Assembly (NCBI RefSeq): GCF_017744675.1 | Contig: NZ_JAGIAV010000004.1 | Span: forward strand, 606,567-670,566 | From: Flavobacterium sp. | GTDB taxonomy: Bacteria > Bacteroidota > Bacteroidia > Flavobacteriales > Flavobacteriaceae | Direction: 5' to 3' | Length of the DNA: 64,000 bases | In this document: one piece after another, positions 37,152-45,620 of the stretch | How the letters are laid out: every line of letters begins with the position of its first letter | How positions within the stretch are numbered: position 1 is the first letter of the stretch | Program-made: the position numbers and the translations under genes | The notes under the pieces: model-generated | Told to the model about the DNA's origin: nothing | The model's database searches: none | What the model saw: only the letters and a program-made list of their open reading frames with translations

Positions 37152-37907
37152 TTAAACAGTAAAATAAGGAGTCAAAATATCTTCAAAATTATAAAGTCCT
37201 TTTTCTTTCTCTTTTATATTTTCGGCTACAAAAACAACTCCATTTCCGAAAGCTTCTCTTGAAATCGATTCGTGTATTAAACGAACCGTTTGAAAAGGAA
37301 AACCGAAAATGACTTCGTGCTTCCCAACGATTCCTCCTGCCCTCACAACATTGATGTTTTCTTTGTCAACATCCAATGCTTCAGCAATTTTTACTGCTGT
37401 TCCAGATGTTCCTTCCTTGGCTTTAAAATGTTCTTCATTTACTTCAATATCCACCCACGGCGCTATTTTCTTTAAAAATTTAGCTGCAAACAATAGGTAA
37501 TTCACTCCTAGAGTAATATTGGGCGACCAAAAGACGGTAGTTTTATCTGCTAGTTTTTTAAGTAAATTCAATTCTTTCTCTTTGTAATGTGAAATTGCAG
37601 AAATAATTTTCACTTTGTATTTCGCTGCCGTTTCTCCATAAGTATAAATTCCTTCGTTGGAAGAAAAATCGATAATGGCATCTACTGGATGTTTTTCTAA
37701 TAATTCTTCAACAGAAGTATGAGAACTAGAGTAGATTAAACCAGGTTCATCCGACTGGATTCCAAAAAACTCGGGAACCGATCTGTGTTCCAAAACATTA
37801 CTTTGTCTTAAAACCCATTCAAGGCTGAATCTTTTATTCTCTAACAGTATTGAGGCTACTGATTTTCCAGTTTTTCCGAATCCGATTAATCCTATTCTCA
37901 TAAGCAT
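37152..37907 (-). CDS. dapB: 4-hydroxy-tetrahydrodipicolinate reductase (DapB-like)
   Basis: 251 residues. The nucleotide-binding motif MRIGLIGFGKTGKSVASIL starts at residue 3; that second ATG may be the true start. The catalytic region reads VNEEHFKAKEGTSGTAVKIAEAL near 155-178, in place of the usual HHxxKxDxPSGTA, so the paired histidine is replaced by EEH. The C-terminal dimerisation strand has RAGGIVGKHEVIFGFPFQTVRLIHESISREAFGNG, as in DapB. DapB uses NAD(P)H in lysine and diaminopimelate synthesis. The altered active-site sequence is seen in a Bacteroidetes side group, so this may be a paralogue with another substrate. Confidence 0.75.
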   Translation of the reverse strand: MLMRIGLIGFGKTGKSVASILLENKRFSLEWVLRQSNVLEHRSVPEFFGIQSDEPGLIYSSSHTSVEELLEKHPVDAIIDFSSNEGIYTYGETAAKYKVKIISAISHYKEKELNLLKKLADKTTVFWSPNITLGVNYLLFAAKFLKKIAPWVDIEVNEEHFKAKEGTSGTAVKIAEALDVDKENINVVRAGGIVGKHEVIFGFPFQTVRLIHESISREAFGNGVVFVAENIKEKEKGLYNFEDILTPYFTV

Positions 37908-38263
37908 TTATTTTTTAATGGGCGAAGCGTGCCCTAGTTTGAAAATATTGATATTATAAAGTGGCTAATATCAATCTGACTTTATTTTTTCAGACCGTTT
38001 TAAAACCGTCCGTTCATAAAAATAGAAAAACCATAACAGAAACACCAATAAAAACTTGGTTTTATAACAATTAAAATGACTCTTAGTACGATTTTATCTG
38101 TTAATACAAAATCGGGACATCAAATTTTACCGTCAATTCCTCTTTTAAATTATTCTGATTAAAATGTTAAAAATTGACTTTAAAAAAAAGATTTGATGAT
38201 ATACAAGTAAACAAATTTTAACTAGATTTATGACCTGATATCCCCAAATAAATATCGTAAATA
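37908..38263. other. 356-base intergenic region, no gene seen
   Basis: AT-rich spacer between divergent genes. It contains a ten-base palindrome GTTTTAAAAC near 37998 and no convincing promoter pair, hairpin or dispersed repeat. Confidence 0.5.
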
Positions 38264-38695
38264 ATGGCTTACAATAACAATGGATTACTTCGTTTTCTTG
38301 ATGCTCAAAACAAATTGTATTTAACAGCTCTTGACGAAATCAAAAATGGTAAAAAAGAATCTCCATGGATGTGGTTTATCTTTCCTCAGATAAAAGGAAT
38401 GGGTTCAAGCGATACATCCAAATTTTACGAAATCAAAAATGCTGACGAAGCGATCGCTTTTCTAGAGCATCCTATTTTAGGAAAACATCTTATAGAAATC
38501 ACTTCTGAACTAATTAAAAAAGAAGAAAATGTTTCTGATATTTTTGAAGGTCTCGATGTAGAAAATCTTCAATCGTGTATGACATTATTTGCCAGTGTTC
38601 AAAATACAGAACCTGTTTTTCAGGAAGTCCTTCATAAATATTTCGACGGATCATCCGATTTTCATACGTTGCAATTATTGTATAGCAATCTTTAG
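38264..38695 (+). CDS. DUF1810 family protein
   Basis: 143 residues, cytoplasmic. The family signatures are clear: RFLDAQNKLYLTALDEIKNGKKESPWMWFIFPQIKGMGSS at 10-49 (the near-invariant W-M-W-F-I-F-P-Q), then FYEIKNADEAIAFLEHPILGKHLIEI and the C-terminal LQSCMTLFASV. DUF1810 proteins are small, widespread and of unproven biochemical role; an enzyme or nucleotide-binding function has been suggested for relatives. It stands alone on the plus strand. The start is the ATG at 38264, just before the conserved domain. Confidence 0.85.
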   Translation: MAYNNNGLLRFLDAQNKLYLTALDEIKNGKKESPWMWFIFPQIKGMGSSDTSKFYEIKNADEAIAFLEHPILGKHLIEITSELIKKEENVSDIFEGLDVENLQSCMTLFASVQNTEPVFQEVLHKYFDGSSDFHTLQLLYSNL

Positions 38696-38703
38696 TTTTT
38701 TCT

Positions 38704-38810
38704 AAACCGCAAAGAGCGCAAGTATTATACAACGCTGTGCCTTTTTTAACCGCAAAGACACGAAGGTTTACGCAAAGTTTTACATTAAGCCTTGCGTCCT
38801 TTGCGGTTAA
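38704..38810. repeat. MITE-like palindromic element with TTAACCGCAAAG ends
   Basis: An element at 38746-38810 has perfect 12-base inverted ends TTAACCGCAAAG/CTTTGCGGTTAA and inner arms with GCAAAG/CCTTGCG motifs. A partial copy lies at 38704-38722. The same element, about 94 bases long, is inside the coding sequence of the RND adaptor at 52983-53076. Confidence 0.8.
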
Positions 38811-38885
38811 AAAACATTAGAAAAAGCAACCAAATCAAACCTTTTCTGAATAAAATTTCTCGGAACCATCAATAATTTTATTTTA

Positions 38886-38918
38886 TTTAGAATTAATATA
38901 AATAAACTTTTATATTTG
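38886..38918 (+). promoter_or_regulatory. Candidate promoter of the ECF sigma operon
   Basis: TTTAG, 20 bases, then TATATTTG (38911-38918), close to TTTG-N20-TAnnTTTG. Transcription would begin near 38925, about 65 bases before the sigma gene. This is a housekeeping-type signal, as expected for basal expression of a FecI-like factor. Confidence 0.55.
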
Positions 38919-38989
38919 CCGCTTTCTGCGCAAAATTGAGTAGTTATTTAAATTTAACTATTATTGCTTTGCTAAAATAAATTCCGTTA

Positions 38990-39589
38990 ATGAATAAGAA
39001 TGTACGTTTCGAATTAGATCTCTTCCATTCCTTTAAGGAAGGTGACGAAAGTGCATACACTTTTTTTTACGATAAATATTTTAGGAGAATCCAGTCTTTT
39101 AGCATTCAATTTATTTATGATGCTGACGAAGCTGAAAATCTTGCTCAGGAAGCCTTACTACACCTATGGCAAAACAGAGAAAATGTGGAATCTATTAACG
39201 GAATTCAGGCTTTCTTGTTTACTTATGCCAAATCAAAATGCTTGAATTTAATCCGTCATAATAAAGTGAAGAATAAATTCAAAAATGACCTCTTAAACCA
39301 CAAAGAAAGAGAACTGGATATCGAAGTTTTAAACTCAATTCAGTTCGACACTTTAGAATTAACCGAATTAGAACGTATCATTCAGGAATCTATCAGCGAA
39401 TTGCCGCCAAAAACCAGAGAAATTTTTATTAAAAAGCGCTTTGAGAATAAAAAAAATGCAGAAATCGCTGAAGAATTAGGAATTTCTTTAAAAGCTGTAG
39501 AAGCCCATATGACAAAGGCTTTGAAGATTTTAAAAACTAAACTGTCTGATTATCTGTTCTTAATTTTCATTCTTATTTATAATAACTAA
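38990..39589 (+). CDS. ECF-type RNA polymerase sigma factor, FecI-like
   Basis: 199 residues. Region 2 reads AYTFFYDKYFRRIQSFSIQFIYDADEAENLAQEALLHLWQNRENV near 17-62, with the Bacteroidetes pattern. Region 4 reads ELPPKTREIFIKKRFENKKNAEIAEELGISLKAVEAHMTKALKIL near 133-177, the DNA-recognition HTH. An unusual hydrophobic tail (YLFLIFILIYNN) ends the protein and could touch the membrane. It is followed after 66 bases by the anti-sigma FecR, then by a SusC with an STN domain. This is the classic arrangement in which ligand binding at the outer membrane releases the sigma factor to transcribe the same transporter. Confidence 0.93.
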   Translation: MNKNVRFELDLFHSFKEGDESAYTFFYDKYFRRIQSFSIQFIYDADEAENLAQEALLHLWQNRENVESINGIQAFLFTYAKSKCLNLIRHNKVKNKFKNDLLNHKERELDIEVLNSIQFDTLELTELERIIQESISELPPKTREIFIKKRFENKKNAEIAEELGISLKAVEAHMTKALKILKTKLSDYLFLIFILIYNN

Positions 39590-39655
39590 GAAAAAAGTTA
39601 GGGTATTTTAATTCTGAGGTGTACTTAATATGGTGAGAAGTTTTAAAAAGCATAT

Positions 39656-40756
39656 ATGACATCGGAAATAATAAATAAATACCTTTCTAACGAAGCTTCA
39701 GAAAAAGAAGTTCAGGCACTTTTTGATTGGATCGAAGCATCGGAAGAAAACAAGCAGCAATTTATAAAAGCTAAGAAGATTTGGGCGCTAACCACTCTTT
39801 CTTCTGGTTTTGTTGCGACTGCTCCAGCAATCCAGACAAAACCCAAAAAAAGCAACAGAAGATATTTGCAATACGCTGCTACTTTTTTAGTGCTTCTGGG
39901 TTTAGGTACAACTATTTATCTATTTAACAGTAAATCTGATGCTCCAAAAGAAATTGTTCTGGAATTAGGCGACGGCCGTCTGGAATATATCTCAGGAAAA
40001 ACAGAAACCAAGCTACTAAATAACAAAGGAGTTTTGGTGGCTAAAAAATTTCCGAATGAAATTGTTTACTTTGGTAAAGTCCAGGATCAGAAAGTGATTT
40101 ATAATACGCTTTCGGTTCCATACGGAAAACGTTTCAAACTTAAACTTTCAGATGGCACTGCTGTAAGTTTAAATTCTGGAACAATATTGCGTTATCCTGA
40201 ACAGTTTGGCTTAAACGGAAACAGAAATGTATACTTAACCGGTGAGGCATTTTTTGAGGTGGCCAAAGATAAATCGCATCCGTTTATTGTTCATGCCAAT
40301 CAAGCAGACATTGAAGTTCTCGGGACAACATTTAATATAAGTGCTTATCCTGAAAACCCTACAGTTAACAGTACATTAATTGAAGGAAGCATCCAAATGT
40401 CTGAAGCTCTTAATTCTTCTAACACTATTTTGTTAAAGCCCAACCAAATGGCGACATGGCAGAATAATTCGAAAAAGTTGTTTGTAAAAGAAGTCGATCC
40501 AATGCTTTATGTTGCCTGGACAAAAGGCGAGCTTACTTTTAAAGACACTCCATTTTCTACAATTGCCAAAATGATTCAGCGCACTTATGATGTTGAGATT
40601 ATCAACGAAAATTCTGATTTGGCCAGACAGAATTTTACAGGTACTATCAATATCAGCGCATCTAGTGTCGAGAACATTTTAGACCTGCTAAAACGCGACA
40701 CGCCTTTTAATTATTCTATTCAACACAAAACCATTACAATTACCAATCTGCGATAA
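39656..40756 (+). CDS. FecR family anti-sigma factor
   Basis: 366 residues. The cytoplasmic N-terminus (about 1-65) has INKYLSNEASEKEVQALFDWIEASEENKQQF, the sigma-binding domain. One membrane helix lies near 72-92 (YLQYAATFLVLLGLGTTIYLF). The periplasmic FecR domain includes YGKRFKLKLSDGTAVSLNSGTILRYP, VYLTGEAFFEVAKDKSHPFIVHANQADIEVLGTTFNISAYP and the C-terminal DUF4974-like region (ELTFKDTPFSTIAKMIQRTYDVEI; FTGTINISASSVENILDLL). It receives a signal from the STN domain of the downstream SusC and frees the sigma factor. It starts 66 bases after the sigma gene and ends 10 bases before SusC. Confidence 0.94.
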   Translation: MTSEIINKYLSNEASEKEVQALFDWIEASEENKQQFIKAKKIWALTTLSSGFVATAPAIQTKPKKSNRRYLQYAATFLVLLGLGTTIYLFNSKSDAPKEIVLELGDGRLEYISGKTETKLLNNKGVLVAKKFPNEIVYFGKVQDQKVIYNTLSVPYGKRFKLKLSDGTAVSLNSGTILRYPEQFGLNGNRNVYLTGEAFFEVAKDKSHPFIVHANQADIEVLGTTFNISAYPENPTVNSTLIEGSIQMSEALNSSNTILLKPNQMATWQNNSKKLFVKEVDPMLYVAWTKGELTFKDTPFSTIAKMIQRTYDVEIINENSDLARQNFTGTINISASSVENILDLLKRDTPFNYSIQHKTITITNLR

Positions 40757-40766
40757 CTAAATAAAC

Positions 40767-43700
40767 ATGACATTTACGATACCACCCCTTTTAAGAAAAA
40801 TTCTGTTTTTCTTAGCCATTCTCATATCTGGATTTAAAGGATTTTCTCAGAATAAACTCATAACAATACACGCAAAAAACAAACCTATAAGTCTAATTAT
40901 CAAATCTATTGAAGAGCAAAGTGATTTCAGAATCATTTATAATGCAAAAAAAATAGATACCGATCAATTGGCCGATTTAGATGTTACTAATGCTACTCTA
41001 GAAACGGCTTTAAAGAAGTTATTAAAGAGCACGAATATTTCCTATTACATTCAGAAAAAACAGGTTTTATTGACAGATGCTACTCCTGTTGACAAATCTA
41101 ATGCTACTGTTGCAGAAACTGAACGCATCATTAAAGGGACAGTTTACAGTGCAAAAGACAAACAGCCTCTTCCTGGCGCGGCTATTCGTGTAAACGGAAC
41201 AGGAATGGGTGCTATAACGGATGCAAACGGAAAATTTGCGTACGAATTAAAAGGTGATAATATTAAAGATCAAATTCTTGAAGTGGCCTATTTAGGAATG
41301 GAATCGCAGTCGCAAGCTGCTGGTTATAAAAAAGAATTTGTCTTTTATCTTCAAGAAGTTACAGACGAATTAGATCAGGTTATTATTACTTCTTCTTACG
41401 GCACAACTAAATTAAAAGAAGAAATTGTGGGAAGTATTTCGACTTTAAAAGCAAAAGATATTCCCATACAACAGGCTTCTGAAAGTGTAGATAAAATGAT
41501 TGAAGGGCAAATTGCTGGCGTTTTGGTTGAAAATACTTCTGGTGTTGGTACGGCTGTTAAAATAAATATTCGTGGTCAGGGAACTTTAAAATCTTTAAAT
41601 GGAAATCTTTTAGGAACTTCAACTCAACCATTAATTATTGTTGATGGTGTGATTATGAATGAGCAAAAAGGTATTGATACCACCGGTTTTGAAGCAACTG
41701 GAAGTCTTGGAGAAAACTTATCAAATCCGCTGGCTTTTCTTTCGCCAGATAATATTGATTCTTTTACGGTTCTAAAAGATGCTGCGGCAGTTGGTATTTA
41801 CGGAGCTGATGGATCAAACGGAGTAATTTTGATTACAACCAAAAAAGGCACAAAAGGTAAAGCTAAATTTCAGTTTTCAAATCAATTAGGAGTTTCTACT
41901 GCAATTAATCAAATTAAATACTTAAACGGAGAGCAATACACCGAAATAAATAATGCTTTCAATAAAAGTACTAGCTCCACTTATAATCCAGTTGTTTACA
42001 ACGGAATCAATACCGATTGGTTTGATCTTTTAAATAATTCCGGAATTTATAATAAATATAATTTTGCCGTTTCAGGAGGTACTTCAAAAATTACGTATCG
42101 TACCAACATCACCTATTTGAATATTGACGAACCGCAAATGGGCAATACTACTAAACAGCTGAATGGTGGAGTCAATATTGGCTACAAACAGTCAAAATGG
42201 GATGTAAATCTATCATTTAATCCAAGTTACATTAAAAAAGATGCACCAAATATTTATTATGATTTTGCTTATCTGCCTACAATTTCTCCATACAATGCAG
42301 ACGGAACGTATTCTAAACTGGGTTTAATTGGCCCAACAGGAGGAAATCCGTTAGCGGCTATCGATCAAAATAAAAATATAACCGAATCCAAAGCGCTTAT
42401 TACAAGCTTGAATCTAGGTTATGAATGGAACAAAAATATCCGTTTTGCAACTTTGTTCGGATTAGACTATTTGGATAAAGTTCAAGATCGCTATTTCTCT
42501 GGTGAAAACGAAAGCGGGCAAAACAATGGAAGTTTTATTTTAGGCGGAACCACTTATCCAAACTGGGGAAGACGTGTCCTTAATAAAAGAAATGGCACCA
42601 AATGGAATTGGCAAGGCCAAATGCTGTTTAATAAAGAAATAACTCAAAACCATGCAATTGATGGAGTTATAGGATTTGAACTTGGAGAAGAAAAAAACAA
42701 CTTTGATTTTATCTCTGGAACTGGATTTGTAAATCCAAATATTGTCAATAATGTGGAAGATGCACTTCAAGACGATAATCCTTTAACAACTGAGGACGAA
42801 ACCAAAACAAAACAGTCCTATAGAAGTGAAATCAATAATAATTCGAGAGTTTCATTCTTCGGACAATTAAATTACAATTACAAAAAGAAATATTTTGTTT
42901 TAGCCAATTTAAGGCGTGACGAAAGCTCCGTTTTTGGAGATGACACCAACGTAGCCTTGAATAGTGGTGCTGGTCTGGCCTGGATTATTTCTAATGAAGA
43001 TTTCTTAAGCAATTCTTCTTGGATTGATTTCTTAAAACTAAAAATAAGTTATGGTTCTACAGGAAACTCTAGAATTGGTTCTTACCGTGCCAAAGGTTTG
43101 TACAATGTGAGCCAGAATGGTTATAACGGAAATCCTTATGCCACACCAAGCACAGCACCTAACGGAAATTTAAGCTGGGAAAAAAACAAAAAATTTAATG
43201 CTGGTGTAGATTTCAACATCTTCAACTCAATTGCATTAACATTAGAATATTATTATGATGATCTAAATGATTTAATTACAAGCCGAGATATTCCAACCGA
43301 AACGGGCTATAACAGCATGCAGTTAAATGCTGCAAGCATGTATAACAAAGGTTTTGAGCTTACAACAAGAGTGAAATGGTTTCAGAAAGGAAAATTCAAA
43401 TGGACTACTACCGTTAATATTTCAACAGTTGACAATAAAGTAACCGATCTAGTTGGTTTAGGAAGCGATTATTCTACTTCAAATCTCGCTCTTGCACAAA
43501 AAATTGGTTACAGCACTACTACTATCTGGGGAGTAAAATGGGCTGGAGTTGATCCTGCTACAGGGCGTGATTTAATTAAAAAAGGTGACCAGATTTATGA
43601 TGCTCCAACTTGGAAAAGTTTATTTAACGAAACAGATTGGGAACCTATTGGCGATACGCAACCAAAAGCTTTTGGAGGTTTTAGCAATAGCTTTTCATTC

Positions 43701-44126
43701 AACAACCGTATTACTTTATCATTTACAGGAGCATTTCAATTGGGTGGAGACAAGTTGATTTCTGATGAAATTGTATCAAAATACAGCAATTTATCTAATA
43801 GAAATATGTCTGTAAATGCTTATGATTACTGGAAAAATCAAGGAGATATTGTTTCACAGCCTGCTCCAAGCAGAAACACTTTGCTGCCTAACTTGAGCAA
43901 ATACGTTTACGATGCTACTTATATTAAATTAAGCAACATTAACCTGAGCTACAATGTACCAATCAAAAACACTTTTCTAGAGACTTTAACGGTATTTGCT
44001 GATGTTTCTAATGCCTTTTACTGGTACAAAGAAAAGAGTCCGTCTGGAATGAACGGAATTAGAGAATTCAGTTTCAACTATCCGCAATCGCGAACAATTT
44101 CATGTGGAATTAATACCAAATTTTAA
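40767..44126 (+). CDS. SusC/RagA TonB-linked transporter with N-terminal STN signalling domain
   Basis: 1119 residues. A signal peptide (to FSQ, about 27) precedes an STN domain (LITIHAKNKPISLIIKSIEEQ to about 98), which marks transducing receptors that talk to FecR. Then come a carboxypeptidase-regulatory-like domain (RIIKGTVYSAKDKQPLPGAAI, about 118-200), the TonB-box area ELDQVIITSSYGTTKLKEEIVG, and the plug with PLIIVDGVIM and DAAAVGIYGADGSNGVILITTKKG. The barrel ends in SRTISCGINTKF. With the adjacent SusD it forms a lidded importer. The absence of any glycosidase or peptidase, and the downstream di-heme peroxidase, leave its cargo open. Confidence 0.95.
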   Translation: MTFTIPPLLRKILFFLAILISGFKGFSQNKLITIHAKNKPISLIIKSIEEQSDFRIIYNAKKIDTDQLADLDVTNATLETALKKLLKSTNISYYIQKKQVLLTDATPVDKSNATVAETERIIKGTVYSAKDKQPLPGAAIRVNGTGMGAITDANGKFAYELKGDNIKDQILEVAYLGMESQSQAAGYKKEFVFYLQEVTDELDQVIITSSYGTTKLKEEIVGSISTLKAKDIPIQQASESVDKMIEGQIAGVLVENTSGVGTAVKINIRGQGTLKSLNGNLLGTSTQPLIIVDGVIMNEQKGIDTTGFEATGSLGENLSNPLAFLSPDNIDSFTVLKDAAAVGIYGADGSNGVILITTKKGTKGKAKFQFSNQLGVSTAINQIKYLNGEQYTEINNAFNKSTSSTYNPVVYNGINTDWFDLLNNSGIYNKYNFAVSGGTSKITYRTNITYLNIDEPQMGNTTKQLNGGVNIGYKQSKWDVNLSFNPSYIKKDAPNIYYDFAYLPTISPYNADGTYSKLGLIGPTGGNPLAAIDQNKNITESKALITSLNLGYEWNKNIRFATLFGLDYLDKVQDRYFSGENESGQNNGSFILGGTTYPNWGRRVLNKRNGTKWNWQGQMLFNKEITQNHAIDGVIGFELGEEKNNFDFISGTGFVNPNIVNNVEDALQDDNPLTTEDETKTKQSYRSEINNNSRVSFFGQLNYNYKKKYFVLANLRRDESSVFGDDTNVALNSGAGLAWIISNEDFLSNSSWIDFLKLKISYGSTGNSRIGSYRAKGLYNVSQNGYNGNPYATPSTAPNGNLSWEKNKKFNAGVDFNIFNSIALTLEYYYDDLNDLITSRDIPTETGYNSMQLNAASMYNKGFELTTRVKWFQKGKFKWTTTVNISTVDNKVTDLVGLGSDYSTSNLALAQKIGYSTTTIWGVKWAGVDPATGRDLIKKGDQIYDAPTWKSLFNETDWEPIGDTQPKAFGGFSNSFSFNNRITLSFTGAFQLGGDKLISDEIVSKYSNLSNRNMSVNAYDYWKNQGDIVSQPAPSRNTLLPNLSKYVYDATYIKLSNINLSYNVPIKNTFLETLTVFADVSNAFYWYKEKSPSGMNGIREFSFNYPQSRTISCGINTKF

Positions 44127-44129
44127 AAA

Positions 44130-45620
44130 ATGAAACATTTTAAACATCCCAATATATTAAGATTCGCTTTCCTACTAGCCTTTATTTTTTTGATGCAAAG
44201 CTGTAGTGATTTTCTTGAACAAGAGCCAGGCACAAAAGTTTCTATAACAGAACAATTAGAAAATAAAAAAGGCTTACTTCAGGCAATGTCAGGACTTTAT
44301 GGAGAGCTTGAAGAACTTATGCGATTTGCTCCTTACGCAACTTATGCCGACTTGCAGGGTGGAAATATAAAATTTACTCCTACCATTGGTGCAACTAGTT
44401 CTAGTACAAATACTGGTACTATTTCTATTAGAGATAATACCGCAGGAATATACTCTTTTGATGATAGAGCCGAAGAATCGAATTTGGCTTCTTTTTATGC
44501 AAATAGCTATGGCATTATTAATCAAGCTAATTTATTGCTAGAATTTACCGATGCCTTGCCAGATGCGACAATAGAGGAGAAAAACCAAATTAAAGCAGAA
44601 GCCTTAACTATTAGAGCTTATACTCATTTTTTGCTAAGCCAAGTTTACTCGCAAAATTATGGTTTTACAGCCGATGCTTCTCATCTTGGAATTGTTTACA
44701 GCAAAGCATCTACAAATGAAAAACTTACCTATCCAGCTAGAGAAACTGTTGCCAATACCTATACTTTAATCATTAATGATATTAAAACTGCTTTAGATTT
44801 ATATACAGACAATACCTTAATAAGCGGACCAACTTATTCTTATTTTAACAAAGTAAATACAAAAGCTTTATTATCAAGAGTTTATTTATACAAAAAAGAT
44901 TGGAAAAATGCCTATGACACCGCAAATGATATTATTTCAAATTCGGGAGTAGTTTTAACTGTATCAGAAAATTATGTTGCACAATGGGAACAGCCAGATC
45001 TTCCAATATCAGAAATTTTATTAGAATTCACGGTTCGAAGAAACAACGAAGGAAATGCAAGCTTAACAATGGCTAGTGCATACGGATATACAACTAATTC
45101 AAACTATGGCTATTATTCTGCATCTAATGATTTGATTTATTTATACGAAAGCAACGATATTAGAAAACAGTTGTTTTTAACCAAATCAATTGGGACAATT
45201 GTAAATCTGCAATTAGTACCATTAAACTACAATTTCACAAAAAAATATCAGGATAATCCAGGTTACGTCGCTTTTAGATTAAGCGAACAATATCTAATTC
45301 GTGCCGAAGCTGCTATTGGTTTAAATAACGTAGATCAAGCAAGAACTGATATTAATACCATAAGAGCACGAGCAAAAGCCACATTATTAACAGACAACAG
45401 CAATATTTTGGAAGCATTGCTCCTAGAACGAAGAAAAGAGTTTTGTTTTGAAGGGCATTTGTTTTTTGATATAGCTAGAAATAAAAAAGATGTTTCTAGA
45501 AATGATGGCTGTATTTCATCTGCTTGCAGTGTGACTTATCCGTCTCCAAAATACATCTTGCCAATACCGCGCAGTAATATCAACTTAAATACAAATTTAA
45601 AACAAAATGAATCGTACTAA
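44130..45620 (+). CDS. SusD/RagB family surface lipoprotein
   Basis: 496 residues. The signal ends in LMQSC (lipobox, Cys about 25). The N-terminal SusD-like part has SDFLEQEPGTKVSITEQLENKKGLLQAMSGLYGE. The helical core includes QIKAEALTIRAYTHFLLSQVYSQNYGF near 155. The C-terminal half has GYVAFRLSEQYLIRAEAAIGLNNVDQARTDINTIRARA and LLERRKEFCFEGHLFFDIARNKKD, a typical end. It lies 3 bases after SusC. An unusual tail has two nearby cysteines (GCISSACSV) about 30 residues before the end. Ligand unknown; in this context perhaps not a glycan. Overlaps the next gene by 14 bases. Confidence 0.93.
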   Translation: MKHFKHPNILRFAFLLAFIFLMQSCSDFLEQEPGTKVSITEQLENKKGLLQAMSGLYGELEELMRFAPYATYADLQGGNIKFTPTIGATSSSTNTGTISIRDNTAGIYSFDDRAEESNLASFYANSYGIINQANLLLEFTDALPDATIEEKNQIKAEALTIRAYTHFLLSQVYSQNYGFTADASHLGIVYSKASTNEKLTYPARETVANTYTLIINDIKTALDLYTDNTLISGPTYSYFNKVNTKALLSRVYLYKKDWKNAYDTANDIISNSGVVLTVSENYVAQWEQPDLPISEILLEFTVRRNNEGNASLTMASAYGYTTNSNYGYYSASNDLIYLYESNDIRKQLFLTKSIGTIVNLQLVPLNYNFTKKYQDNPGYVAFRLSEQYLIRAEAAIGLNNVDQARTDINTIRARAKATLLTDNSNILEALLLERRKEFCFEGHLFFDIARNKKDVSRNDGCISSACSVTYPSPKYILPIPRSNINLNTNLKQNESY

